Source: Paracoccaceae bacterium (lineage in GTDB: Bacteria > Pseudomonadota > Alphaproteobacteria > Rhodobacterales > Rhodobacteraceae). Taken from it: a stretch of DNA of 38,610 bases. Numbering within the stretch: the stretch's first letter is position 1; each line of letters opens with the position of its first letter. The stretch spans positions 1 to 38,610 of the forward strand of contig JAHDIS010000039.1 of assembly GCA_020630695.1 (NCBI GenBank), written 5' to 3'. The notes below the pieces were generated by a model. The model made no database searches, was not told the origin of the DNA, and worked only from the letters and a program-made list of their open reading frames with translations. Both the position numbers and the translations under genes were made by a program. Below are positions 18,265 through 26,316 of this stretch, piece after piece.

Positions 18265-18742
18265 GTACCATCGGCAGGATCAGCCCCCATTTGGTTTGCC
18301 GGGCTGGACCCGTGGGCGCAAAACCCAGTTTGCGATAGGCGGCAATAGCGCGCGTGTTGTCCGGGTGCGGATCGGTCGCAAGGGCCGGAGCGCCAGTTTC
18401 CAGAAGTGTTTTTATTCGCTGAGCCATAAAGGCGGGGCCGTGTCCGATCCCGATCATGTCGGGTTCGCCGATGTATTGATCGATGCCCCGGGACCCCTGC
18501 GGCAGCGGGGCAAAATGATGATCTTCCCAGCCGTGCACGGTGTAATCCTGCATATAGGCAAAGGGTGTGCCCTCATGCGACACGATCCAGCGCGCGACAC
18601 GTGGATCGGCCAAGTCTTTGGCGCTGATGACCTTTGGCGGGCCCCACCACCTGCGAACGTGGGCGCGGTTTAACCAAGACATCAGCATGGTTGCATCCGC
18701 CATGATCACGCGACGAAACTGATATGGGGCCTGATTGGTCAA
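18242..18742 (-). CDS. GNAT acetyltransferase (aminoglycoside 6'-acetyltransferase-like)
   Basis: This 166-residue protein has the layout of the GNAT subgroup that includes AAC(6') enzymes. It has an N-terminal strand-helix with SWLNRAHVRRWWG, a central GIDQYIG, and the C-terminal DPHPDNTRAIAAYRKLGF, which forms the acetyl-CoA site. The acceptor could be a small amine or a siderophore intermediate; resistance is not established. It overlaps the VOC gene tail to tail and is followed by the WYL regulator on the same strand. Confidence 0.87.
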   Translation of the reverse strand: MTNQAPYQFRRVIMADATMLMSWLNRAHVRRWWGPPKVISAKDLADPRVARWIVSHEGTPFAYMQDYTVHGWEDHHFAPLPQGSRGIDQYIGEPDMIGIGHGPAFMAQRIKTLLETGAPALATDPHPDNTRAIAAYRKLGFAPTGPARQTKWGLILPMVLSSHAHP

Positions 18743-18770
18743 TGCGCGCTGCCGCGGGATAGCTTTGGTG

Positions 18771-19505
18771 TCATTTCAGGTGTCCTCCATCCTGAAAACA
18801 ACTTTGGAAGTCATCCTTTGCCGCCAGCCTGAACCGGGTGCCAGCGCGCGCTGCGCTCAGAATGCGATCACAGCGAAAGCTGCGCGGCTCGTCACGTAGG
18901 TGGTCATGGGCCAGCACGTACCACACAGGGTATTTGAGCAAGAGAAAGTGCGGTTCGATCCTGCGTTGCGACGGTTGGCCATCCTCACGCTGGTACGTGA
19001 TGTCCAGCATTTCCAGATCCACAAAGGCCTGATGCAGGGCCCGCACGATCCGTTCCGGCGGGCTGACAAAACCGGCCTGCACATAGGTCGAAGCCGTGAC
19101 CCCGATCAGAATGCGAGACTTCAGGCTTTCCACCCGCTCGCGTTTGTCCTTTGAAAAAGAGGCGACAAGCTGACGGCGAACCGACGCGAGGTTCGCAAGG
19201 AACATGGGCGAGTCCATCTGTTCTGCAACCGCGATGCTGATCAGCAGATCGACTGCTTCGGCATAGTCCAGATTCAAGCGGCCGACACCCCAATTGCCGT
19301 CCAGACGGACGCCGCCGCCACGACCCCGATCCGCGTCGATTTGCATGCCTTGTTCGCGCATCAAATCAAGATCGCGCTGGATTGTCCTGGCGCTGACCTG
19401 ATGCTGGGCGGCCAGATCCTTGATGGTGCAATGGCTCTCTTGCTTGAGCTGGACAGCCAGCAACTCCATGCGCCTAAGCCTGCCGATCGCGTTTGTTCGG
19501 GTCAT
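18771..19505 (-). CDS. YafY-type HTH and WYL-domain transcriptional regulator
   Basis: This 244-residue regulator has an N-terminal DeoR-like helix-turn-helix (TIKDLAAQHQVSARTIQRDLDLM) and a C-terminal WYL domain (about 130-230) with YQREDGQPSQRRIEPHFLL and WYVLAHDHLR. WYL domains sense small molecules or nucleic acid ligands. I chose the ATG at 19505; a longer in-frame start up to 19604 would run back through the palindrome in the intergenic region. It is transcribed away from the small VOC gene at 19608, the usual layout for a regulator and its target. Confidence 0.92.
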   Translation of the reverse strand: MTRTNAIGRLRRMELLAVQLKQESHCTIKDLAAQHQVSARTIQRDLDLMREQGMQIDADRGRGGGVRLDGNWGVGRLNLDYAEAVDLLISIAVAEQMDSPMFLANLASVRRQLVASFSKDKRERVESLKSRILIGVTASTYVQAGFVSPPERIVRALHQAFVDLEMLDITYQREDGQPSQRRIEPHFLLLKYPVWYVLAHDHLRDEPRSFRCDRILSAARAGTRFRLAAKDDFQSCFQDGGHLK

Positions 19506-19556
19506 GAAACAAATACGACATAAACTGACGCCTATTTCAATATCACGGCTAAACAG

Positions 19557-19576
19557 ATCCCGGCATGTGCCGGGAT
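19557..19576. promoter_or_regulatory. Perfect 20-bp palindrome between the WYL regulator and VOC gene
   Basis: ATCCCGGCA-TG-TGCCGGGAT has nine-base perfect arms. It lies 32 bases before the VOC ATG and 51 bases before the regulator start. The position suits an operator for the WYL regulator. The alternative is a REP-like dispersed palindrome: translated, it yields the HPGTCRDL-type peptide often produced by such elements. Confidence 0.55.
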
Positions 19577-19607
19577 GTCGGATCGTCAAAACGCAGGAGA
19601 TCACCCG

Positions 19608-19964
19608 ATGAAAATGAACTACGTGGTTCTTGGAACCAACGATATGACAGCCGCCAGCCAGTTCTACGACCTATTGTTCGCACATTTGGATCTGGGGCGG
19701 TCCGCGCCTTCGGACCGTATGACCTATTGGCTGGGAGAGGATTTCGCATTTGCGGTGGCGCATCCGTTTGATCAGGGCGCGGCGACGAACGGCAACGGCA
19801 CAATGATCGGTTTTGCCGTGGGTTCCGTGGACGAGGTGAAGCACATGCACCGTTTGGCAATCGAGCTTGGCGGCGCCTGTGAAGGCGCGCCCGGACACAG
19901 AGGGTCGCGGTATTCTGCCTATGTCCGTGATCTGGACAACAACAAGCTTTGCTTTTCAGACTGA
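19608..19964 (+). CDS. VOC (glyoxalase-like) protein
   Basis: This 118-residue single-domain VOC protein opens with NYVVLGTNDMTAASQFYDLLF and ends with AYVRDLDNNKLCFSD. The usual N-terminal metal His is replaced here by Val/Leu (NYVVLG), so it may bind a ligand rather than act as a metalloenzyme. A GGAGA site precedes the ATG at 19608. Its divergent position from the WYL regulator suggests it is that regulator's target. The reaction is unknown. Confidence 0.87.
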   Translation: MKMNYVVLGTNDMTAASQFYDLLFAHLDLGRSAPSDRMTYWLGEDFAFAVAHPFDQGAATNGNGTMIGFAVGSVDEVKHMHRLAIELGGACEGAPGHRGSRYSAYVRDLDNNKLCFSD

Positions 19965-20455
19965 ATTTTTCGGTTCTCTGGTGCCCGGTTGGCCGGGCGC
20001 CGGCATCAACAGGGCGGGCACCGCTGATGTGAGGCGCGACAGCGGCCCGTTCTCGGATACGAGATTAATTCGCGCGTTTCTGCTTTGCCCATTGTCATTC
20101 CCCCATGGCTGCCCTTATGTTGAAGGCAAGCGCATAGCCCTTTTTGGCGGCGCTCGACAGTTTCGCTGAACAGGTGCTTTGCGGGCAAACCCGCCTGCCT
20201 TTTTCAGACCGATTGGGCCAACTGGCCAATGAACCGCGCCCGGACCGCACGATTGCGACGGGCCAATGAACGGGCGCCAAGCCAAGGCTGGCGTCGGAGA
20301 AGAACCGCGATGACGCGCGCGATACATAGCAAAATGCGGGCCGGGGGCGTAAAGCCACCCCGCATTGGCGCGTCTCCAATCGCCCAAATCAGACACGGCT
20401 CATCCACGCTCGGCCCGCCAGGGCAGGGCGCGCATGCCCCGTGCAGACGGATAAC
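19965..20455 (+). promoter_or_regulatory. Long non-coding leader region of rne with several hairpins
   Basis: This stretch of 491 bases has no convincing gene and must carry the rne promoter and leader. I see four structures. GCCCGG-TTGG-CCGGGC at 19983-19998 may end the VOC transcript. GCGGG-CAAA-CCCGC at 20181-20194 is followed by five T at 20200. ATTGG(G)CCA-AC-TGGCCAAT lies near 20210-20228. AATGCGGG and CCCGCATT pair at 20333-20366 around an inner GGC-GTAAA-GCC. RNase E controls its own mRNA through its leader in E. coli, so a similar role is plausible. Confidence 0.5.
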
Positions 20456-23434
20456 ATGGCAAAGAAGATGCTCATCGACGCCACCCACGCGGAAGAGACC
20501 CGCGTTGTGGTGGTGGACGGAAACAAGGTCGAGGAATTCGACTTTGAATCAGAAAACAAGCGCCAGCTCGCTGGCAACATTTACCTCGCAAAAGTAACTC
20601 GGGTCGAACCCTCGCTTCAGGCCGCCTTTGTTGACTATGGCGGCAATCGTCATGGATTTCTGGCGTTCTCGGAGATTCATCCCGACTACTATCAGATCCC
20701 TGTCGCAGACCGTCAGGCCCTGATGGAAGAGGAGGCCGCGCTTGCTGCTGCGGCTGCCGAAGAGGACGAAAAGCCCAAGAAAAGATCGCGGTCCCGCTCG
20801 CGCCGTAAATCGACCAAGGCAGAGACCACCAAGGCAGATGACGCGGTGGTTCAGGCCGATCCGGTCGCCGAAGTCAGCGGTATGGAAACGATCGATCTGT
20901 CAGACGACGATCAGACCGATGAGGCTGTCGTAGCCGATGATGAAGCCAGCTCTCCTATGGAGCGTGTGGCCGAAACACCGGTCGAAGAGCCGGCGGATGA
21001 GGCTGCAGAGGCGCAACCCGCCCAAGCCGATGCCACGGAGGCCGACGCAGCCAGCGACAGCGCGCCCGAGGCCGAAGCCGAAGCGCCTGCTGATCCTGCC
21101 GCTGAAGACACCAAGGCCGAGGACGATGCTGCCGAGGCGGACACGGATGGTGACGACGCCGACAGTGATGACGATGACGACGAAGAGGATGACAAGCCGG
21201 ACGCGTCCGAGCGGGATTCGAATATCGAATCCGTCGCAGATGACGACACCACCGATGATATTCGTCCACGTCGCAAACCGCGTCCGCGCAAATACAAGAT
21301 TCAGGAAGTGGTCAAAGTTCGCCAGATCCTCTTGGTTCAGGTGGTCAAGGAAGAGCGCGGCAACAAGGGCGCTGCTCTGACAACCTACCTGTCTCTGGCT
21401 GGACGGTACTGCGTGCTTATGCCGAACACGGCCCGTGGCGGCGGCATCAGCCGCAAGATCACAAACGCTTCGGATCGCTCAAAGCTCAAGGCCATCGCGG
21501 CTGAAATCGACGTGCCCAAGGGCGCGGGCCTGATCGTGCGGACAGCCGGTGCCAAGCGCACCAAGACCGAGATCAAGCGGGACTATGAATACCTTCAGCG
21601 CCTGTGGGAGCAGATCCGCGAATTGACGCTGAAATCGACTGCACCGGCCAAGATTTACGAAGAAGGCGACCTGATCAAACGGTCGATCCGCGATTTGTAT
21701 AATCGTGAAATCGATGAGGTTCTGGTCGAAGGCGAGCGCGGCTATCGCATCGCCAAGGACTTCATGAAGATGATCATGCCGTCCCACGCCAAGAACGTGA
21801 AAAACTACCACGACCAGATGCCGCTCTTTGCGCGCTATCAGGTGGAATCCTATCTGGCTGGCATGTTCAACCCGACGGTCCAGCTGAAAAGCGGGGGCTA
21901 CATCGTTATCGGTGTGACCGAAGCGCTGGTTGCAATCGACGTGAACTCGGGTCGGGCAACCAAGGAAGGGTCGATCGAGGAAACCGCGACAAAGACCAAC
22001 CTTGAAGCGGCCGAAGAGGTCGCGCGGCAGTTGCGTTTGCGCGATCTGGCCGGTCTGATCGTCATCGACTTTATCGATATGGACGACCGCAAGAACAACG
22101 CGGCAGTCGAGAAGAAGCTCAAGGACAAGCTCAAGACGGATCGCGCCCGCATTCAGGTGGGCCGGATTTCCGGCTTTGGCCTTTTGGAAATGTCGCGCCA
22201 GCGTTTGCGTCCAGGCATGATCGAGGCGACCACACAGCCTTGTGCGGCGTGCCATGGCACGGGTCTTATCCGCTCGGACGATAACATGGCCTTGCAGGTT
22301 CTGCGCCAGATCGAAGAAGAGGGTACCCGCCGCCGTTCACGTGAAGTGCTGGTGAAGGCCCCTGTGGCAATCGCCAACTACCTGATGAACCAAAAGCGCG
22401 AGCATGTTGCACAGATCGAGTCGCGCTATGGCATGGCGGTGCGGATCGAAGGTGATGCGCATATGGTTGCGCCGGACTTCACCCTTGAAAAGTTCAAGAC
22501 CGCGACACGCCCTGTGCCCGAAGCGGCACCGGTTGTTTCTGTCGACACGATGCTGATGGATCAGGTCGATGAGGACGCCGCAGCCGAGGCAGACGTCGAA
22601 GAAGCGCCAGCGGCGCCGGACGCAGGCTCTGATGAACAAAAGCCCAAGAAGCGCCGTCGCAGACGTCGCCGGCGGTCCAAGTCCAAGGATGGTGAGGGCG
22701 ATCAGGACGAGTCGCAGTCCAAGCAGGACGACGAATCCGGCGATGCCGAGGCAAAAGAAGACGGCTCGGATGACAAGGTAGAACAGGCTGACAAAGCGGA
22801 TGCCAAGTCTGACGTTGAGGCCGAAAAGCCAGAGGCCGAAGCCGAAGCTGAAGAGAAGCCCAAGAAAACCCGGTCACGCAGTCGGAGCAAATCCAAGAAG
22901 ACTGAAGAAAAGACCGAAGAGAAATCCGAGGGCGACGCGGCAGAGGACGGCAAAGCCGAGGAGGCCAAGGCCGAAGACGCCAAGTCAGACGCGGCCACCG
23001 AGAAGAAGCCGACCAAGTCGCGTTCGCGTTCGAAGAAGGCCAAAACTGAGGATGCGGCAGAGGTGAAGGCTGAGCCTGAGGCCGAAGCCGAGGCGGAGGA
23101 AAAGCCCAAGCCCAAGCGCACCCGGATTCGGAAAAAGAAAACCGATGATGCCCCTGCGGAAGAGGCGGTGGCTGCCAAGGAAGAGGCAAAGCCGGAACCG
23201 GTTGCTGAAGAAGCCGCCGAAGCTGCGCCTGCACCCAAGCCGCGCCGCACGCGTAAAAAGGCGGCCGACGTTATCGCCGAGGTGACAGGTGGTGCCGCCG
23301 CCGAGGACAAGGTTGAGGCTGCGCCTGAACCCAAGGCCGAGACACCAGCCGCGCCAGTTGAGGCTGCGGCAGATGAGGCGCCGTCAGATGACGACAAGCC
23401 GAAACGCCGTGGATGGTGGTCGCTGGGTCGCTGA
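20456..23434 (+). CDS. rne: Ribonuclease E
   Basis: RNase E is the essential endonuclease that scaffolds the RNA degradosome. This 992-residue protein starts with the conserved MAKKMLIDATHAEETRVVVV. Its S1 domain is interrupted by an acidic low-complexity insert of about 190 residues (about 85-275), a known alphaproteobacterial trait. The catalytic Asp residues are D495 (AIDVNSG) and D538 (VIDFIDMDD), 43 residues apart as in E. coli. The zinc-link cysteines are C596 and C599. The C-terminal third is a disordered Lys/Arg/Glu/Ala scaffold ending in KRRGWWSLGR; the GWW motif (986-988) matches the PNPase-binding motif of Caulobacter RNase E. A start five codons upstream is unlikely. Confidence 0.97.
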   Translation: MAKKMLIDATHAEETRVVVVDGNKVEEFDFESENKRQLAGNIYLAKVTRVEPSLQAAFVDYGGNRHGFLAFSEIHPDYYQIPVADRQALMEEEAALAAAAAEEDEKPKKRSRSRSRRKSTKAETTKADDAVVQADPVAEVSGMETIDLSDDDQTDEAVVADDEASSPMERVAETPVEEPADEAAEAQPAQADATEADAASDSAPEAEAEAPADPAAEDTKAEDDAAEADTDGDDADSDDDDDEEDDKPDASERDSNIESVADDDTTDDIRPRRKPRPRKYKIQEVVKVRQILLVQVVKEERGNKGAALTTYLSLAGRYCVLMPNTARGGGISRKITNASDRSKLKAIAAEIDVPKGAGLIVRTAGAKRTKTEIKRDYEYLQRLWEQIRELTLKSTAPAKIYEEGDLIKRSIRDLYNREIDEVLVEGERGYRIAKDFMKMIMPSHAKNVKNYHDQMPLFARYQVESYLAGMFNPTVQLKSGGYIVIGVTEALVAIDVNSGRATKEGSIEETATKTNLEAAEEVARQLRLRDLAGLIVIDFIDMDDRKNNAAVEKKLKDKLKTDRARIQVGRISGFGLLEMSRQRLRPGMIEATTQPCAACHGTGLIRSDDNMALQVLRQIEEEGTRRRSREVLVKAPVAIANYLMNQKREHVAQIESRYGMAVRIEGDAHMVAPDFTLEKFKTATRPVPEAAPVVSVDTMLMDQVDEDAAAEADVEEAPAAPDAGSDEQKPKKRRRRRRRRSKSKDGEGDQDESQSKQDDESGDAEAKEDGSDDKVEQADKADAKSDVEAEKPEAEAEAEEKPKKTRSRSRSKSKKTEEKTEEKSEGDAAEDGKAEEAKAEDAKSDAATEKKPTKSRSRSKKAKTEDAAEVKAEPEAEAEAEEKPKPKRTRIRKKKTDDAPAEEAVAAKEEAKPEPVAEEAAEAAPAPKPRRTRKKAADVIAEVTGGAAAEDKVEAAPEPKAETPAAPVEAAADEAPSDDDKPKRRGWWSLGR

Positions 23435-23457
23435 CCCGTACTGATCTGAAAACAAAA

Positions 23458-23490
23458 GGCCGCGCAGTGGATTGCGCGGCCTTTTTTTTT
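23458..23490 (+). terminator. Rho-independent terminator of rne
   Basis: GGCCGCGCA, a six-base loop, then TGCGCGGCC gives a perfect 9-bp stem followed by nine T. It lies 24 bases after the rne stop. Confidence 0.93.
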
Positions 23491-23564
23491 GTTTGGGGTT
23501 GGGCCATGAGGGCGGTCCGGAAAACCAGACTTCGCTGGTCATTCAACATGGACTACAAATACAA

Positions 23565-23585
23565 AGCGCCCCGAAGCGGGGCGCT
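23565..23585 (-). terminator. Terminator downstream of the DUF882 gene
   Basis: AGCGCCCCG and CGGGGCGCT form a 9-bp stem with a three-base loop. It is 30 bases beyond the minus-strand stop at 23615. Reading on the minus strand, TTTGTATTTG follows, a weak T-rich tail. A T-run also follows on the plus strand, so it may serve both directions. Confidence 0.7.
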
Positions 23586-23614
23586 GGTTTTGCTGGATTT
23601 GCTGATTTTCGGTG

Positions 23615-24187
23615 TTACCGTCCCCAGGTGCGAACCGGACCACAATCCATGTGGACGAAATTCGATCCGCTGTAGCGACCCACACCGCCACCCTTGCAGG
23701 CGGCTGCCGCGCGGGCCATTTGCCCGACCGAGCGTGAAGACAACCGCAGATCTGCTGCCTGTCCGCGCAGGTGGCGGGAATTTTTGGCAACGCCACCGTT
23801 AGAGCGCGAGCGGAGCATCGCGTTCGTCTTAGGGCTGCGATAGCCCGAGATCAGCATGTAGGGTTCGTTTGCATCCATCAGGTTATGCGCGGCCGCCATG
23901 ATGTCGATTGTGCGCAGGTCGATGGATTTGACATCATTGGTACGCCAATCACGCATGAAGTGATTCACTTCGCGGACAGCGTCTTTGATGTAGTGCCCTT
24001 CGACCCAATAGATCATGTCGATCCGCTCACCTGTGCGGCCCGAATACATTTTGATCCTGCGAATATCGCCACCTCCGCGCAGGAAGCCTGCTGCGTTGGA
24101 GTAGGTGGGTGCTGCCACAACCGCTGTTGCTGCAAATGCACCGAGGATACCGCGCCGCGTAAAGCGGTTAGAAGTCAAATCTGCCAT
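23615..24187 (-). CDS. DUF882 / M15A-type murein endopeptidase, MepK (YcbK)-like
   Basis: This 190-residue protein has a twin-arginine signal (NRFTRRGILGAF followed by a hydrophobic stretch), so folded export to the periplasm is expected. The DUF882 domain shows the zinc-peptidase features SGYRSPKTNAML, SRHLRGQAADLRL and FVHMDCG, giving His, Asp and His metal ligands. E. coli MepK, from this family, cuts peptidoglycan cross-links including the 3-3 type made by L,D-transpeptidases. A gene for such a transpeptidase stands divergently next to it, supporting a wall-remodelling role. Confidence 0.92.
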   Translation of the reverse strand: MADLTSNRFTRRGILGAFAATAVVAAPTYSNAAGFLRGGGDIRRIKMYSGRTGERIDMIYWVEGHYIKDAVREVNHFMRDWRTNDVKSIDLRTIDIMAAAHNLMDANEPYMLISGYRSPKTNAMLRSRSNGGVAKNSRHLRGQAADLRLSSRSVGQMARAAAACKGGGVGRYSGSNFVHMDCGPVRTWGR

Positions 24188-24511
24188 ATCGGTAGCGTCT
24201 GTCCCGTAGTCGCTGTTACCTGTAAGTCGGCGTGCTGTTACACGCCTGCTGCCATCTTCCCCAGATGCACAGTCTCTATCGCACGAATCGGACTCTGTAG
24301 AAAGCCTGTTTTCTCAACAATTCGAGCATTCAAGGGGAAATGCGCGGCTTCCTGCCGAAATGGCGGAAGGCTGTGACGCAAATGCTCCGAAATTGGCCTT
24401 TTGAGCACACTGTACGGAAGGGTAGCAAATTGGCGGAAATGTGAATAGACAGGCACCCGCTGCACTTACAGACTGATATTATTACAAAACGAGTGACCAA
24501 GGGGTTATGAG
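24188..24511. other. Divergent promoter region between endopeptidase and transpeptidase genes
   Basis: This 324-base stretch has no gene. A TATTAT hexamer at 24477-24482 could be a -10 element for the transpeptidase gene, but I find no -35 at the right distance (TAGACA at 24446 is too far). No strong hairpin is seen. Shared control of the two cell-wall genes is possible. Confidence 0.35.
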
Positions 24512-26146
24512 ATGATGCAAACCAAACAGGGCCGGACGCTGCGTCTGGTGCGTTCGGTCATCGCTGCTGGTGGATTCTTTTTAGTCGGCGTTACGGGCGT
24601 ATCAGCCGAAAGTGGATTTTCGTTTCAGGTCACGGCCTACAAACAGGCTGTCGCCGAATCCTTGGGTGAGAACGAAGCCGTCGCCGCTTTTTATCGTGCC
24701 CGCGCATTTGAGCCGCTTTGGACCGGGGCAGGGGTTGAGGATCGCGAGCGGCGGATTGCCTTCTTCGAGGCGCTGCAGCTGGCGGATGATCACGCGCTGC
24801 CGATCGACCGTTATGACCCAGAAGGTCTGATGGCCCGGATGGCCGCAGTCTCCAATGGTCGCGAACGTGGTCTGCTCGAGATGGAGCTGACCGAGACCTA
24901 TTTGCAATTCGCCAACGATCTGCAGTCCGGGCTCTTGCATCCGGGTCGGATCGATGGGGATATCAAACGTGTTTTGCCAAGGCGTGATCCGGCAGACCTG
25001 CTGGCGCAGATCATGCAGGGCGATCCACGTGCGGCGATGCGCAAACTGATCCCGAACAGTCCCGAATACACACGCCTGATGCGCGCCAAGATGATGCTCG
25101 AGCATCGCATTGCCCATGGCGGCTGGGGTCCGACTGTACCGGCGGCCAAGCTGAGCCCTGGTCAATCCGGCAAGGCGGTTGTTGCGCTGCGCAACCGTCT
25201 GACAGCGATGGGATATCTGGCGCCGCACCTTGGCGGCAGCTTTGATGCTCGGATGACCGAAGCGGTGCGGCAATTCCAGATCGACCACAATCTCGAAGCG
25301 GATGGTGTTGCCGGTGCCTCGACCATGAGTGCCATCAATGTCAGCCCCGAAGAGCGCCTGAAATCCGTGATGGTCGCGATGGAGCGGGAACGCTGGTTGA
25401 ACCTGCCCGAAGGTCTGGGCAAGCGTCACGTCAAGGTGAACCTGACCGATTTCCACGCGCAGATCATTGATGATAACAAGCTGACCTACGAAACCCGTTC
25501 GGTCATCGGTCATCAGGATTACGATCGCCGCACACCCGAGTTTTCGGATGTCATGGATCATATGGTGATCAACCCGTCGTGGTACGTACCGAGGTCGATC
25601 ATTGTCGGGGAATACCTGCCATTGCTGCGCTCCAATCCGGGCGCGGTGTCCCATCTGCAGATCATTGATGGCCGGGGTCGCGTTGTTGGTCGTGGTCAAA
25701 GCTTTGCGGGATATACGGCGCGCACCTTCCCATTCTCGATGCGCCAGCCTCCGGGGCCGCGCAACGCACTGGGTTCGGTCAAGTTCATGTTCCCGAACAA
25801 GTACAACATCTATTTGCACGATACGCCGTCGCAGCACCTGTTTGCGCGCGAAGTGCGCACCTATAGCCATGGCTGCATCCGTCTGGATGATCCGCACGAC
25901 TTTGCCTATGCACTTTTGGCCAAGCAAGAGTCCGATCCGGTGAACTACTTCGACCGAATCCTGAATTCGCGTGCGGAAACCCGTGTGAATCTGGAACAGC
26001 ACGTGCCGGTGCATCTGATCTATCGTACGGCCTTTACGCAGGCCAAGGGTCACATGAACTATCGCCGTGATGTCTATGGCCGCGATGCCAAGATCTGGAA
26101 CGCTTTGGTCGCTGCTGGCGTTCAGCTGCGCAACGGGCGCACCTGA
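24512..26146 (+). CDS. L,D-transpeptidase, LdtD (YcbB)-like
   Basis: This 544-residue exported enzyme makes 3-3 cross-links in peptidoglycan or attaches lipoproteins. It has an N-terminal signal or anchor segment (about 12-32) and an L,D-transpeptidase scaffold domain. A peptidoglycan-binding repeat follows (about 213-275, with VRQFQIDHNLEADGVAG), then the YkuD catalytic domain. The catalytic motif is HDTPSQHLF followed by YSHGCIRL, with nucleophile Cys455. This scaffold-PGB-YkuD layout is that of E. coli LdtD. Two ATG codons stand together at the start; either fits. A strong terminator follows. Confidence 0.95.
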   Translation: MMQTKQGRTLRLVRSVIAAGGFFLVGVTGVSAESGFSFQVTAYKQAVAESLGENEAVAAFYRARAFEPLWTGAGVEDRERRIAFFEALQLADDHALPIDRYDPEGLMARMAAVSNGRERGLLEMELTETYLQFANDLQSGLLHPGRIDGDIKRVLPRRDPADLLAQIMQGDPRAAMRKLIPNSPEYTRLMRAKMMLEHRIAHGGWGPTVPAAKLSPGQSGKAVVALRNRLTAMGYLAPHLGGSFDARMTEAVRQFQIDHNLEADGVAGASTMSAINVSPEERLKSVMVAMERERWLNLPEGLGKRHVKVNLTDFHAQIIDDNKLTYETRSVIGHQDYDRRTPEFSDVMDHMVINPSWYVPRSIIVGEYLPLLRSNPGAVSHLQIIDGRGRVVGRGQSFAGYTARTFPFSMRQPPGPRNALGSVKFMFPNKYNIYLHDTPSQHLFAREVRTYSHGCIRLDDPHDFAYALLAKQESDPVNYFDRILNSRAETRVNLEQHVPVHLIYRTAFTQAKGHMNYRRDVYGRDAKIWNALVAAGVQLRNGRT

Positions 26147-26175
26147 CCAATCAACGCGATTGAAACCTGAATGAA

Positions 26176-26205
26176 CCCCCGGCGTCGTCAACGCCGGGGG
26201 TTTTT
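26176..26205 (+). terminator. Rho-independent terminator of the L,D-transpeptidase gene
   Basis: CCCCCGGCGT, a five-base loop, then ACGCCGGGGG and five T form a perfect 10-bp stem 29 bases after the stop. Confidence 0.93.
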
Positions 26206-26251
26206 CTGTCTTGGGCGCTGATTGTGGTGATGTGGCGGTGTTCAAAGCGCG

Positions 26252-26280
26252 TTGACGGAATCATTTGGTATCCGTAAACT
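26252..26280 (+). promoter_or_regulatory. Sigma70-type promoter of the leucine-degradation operon
   Basis: TTGACG at 26252-26257, exactly 17 bases, then TAAACT at 26275-26280. The -35 box matches five of six consensus bases and the -10 four of six. Transcription would start near 26287, 30 bases before the isovaleryl-CoA dehydrogenase ATG. The preceding terminator isolates it from the upstream gene. Confidence 0.65.
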
Positions 26281-26293
26281 GAACAAGCGTTCA
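26280..26293. promoter_or_regulatory. Candidate operator TGAAC-N4-GTTCA over the liu start site
   Basis: TGAACAAGCGTTCA has perfect five-base arms and directly abuts the -10 box, covering the predicted start of transcription. A repressor bound here would block RNA polymerase. TetR-type repressors of acyl-CoA pathways use sites of this kind, but no regulator gene lies in the operon, so its owner is unknown. Confidence 0.5.
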
Positions 26294-26316
26294 ATAACCG
26301 CGAGAGGGGTAATCCG

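Noticed and set aside
13418-18742. Antibiotic-resistance island (acylase, APH-like kinase, GNAT, VOC proteins)
   Set aside because: These are broad families with many housekeeping roles; there are no mobility genes and no base-composition break.
19506-19604. N-terminal extension of the WYL regulator
   Set aside because: It translates the intergenic palindrome and has no ribosome site; the ATG at 19505 begins the normal HTH domain.
24602-26245. Minus-strand ORF of 547 codons opposite the L,D-transpeptidase gene
   Set aside because: Composition typical of an antisense shadow; it also runs through the terminator of the real gene.
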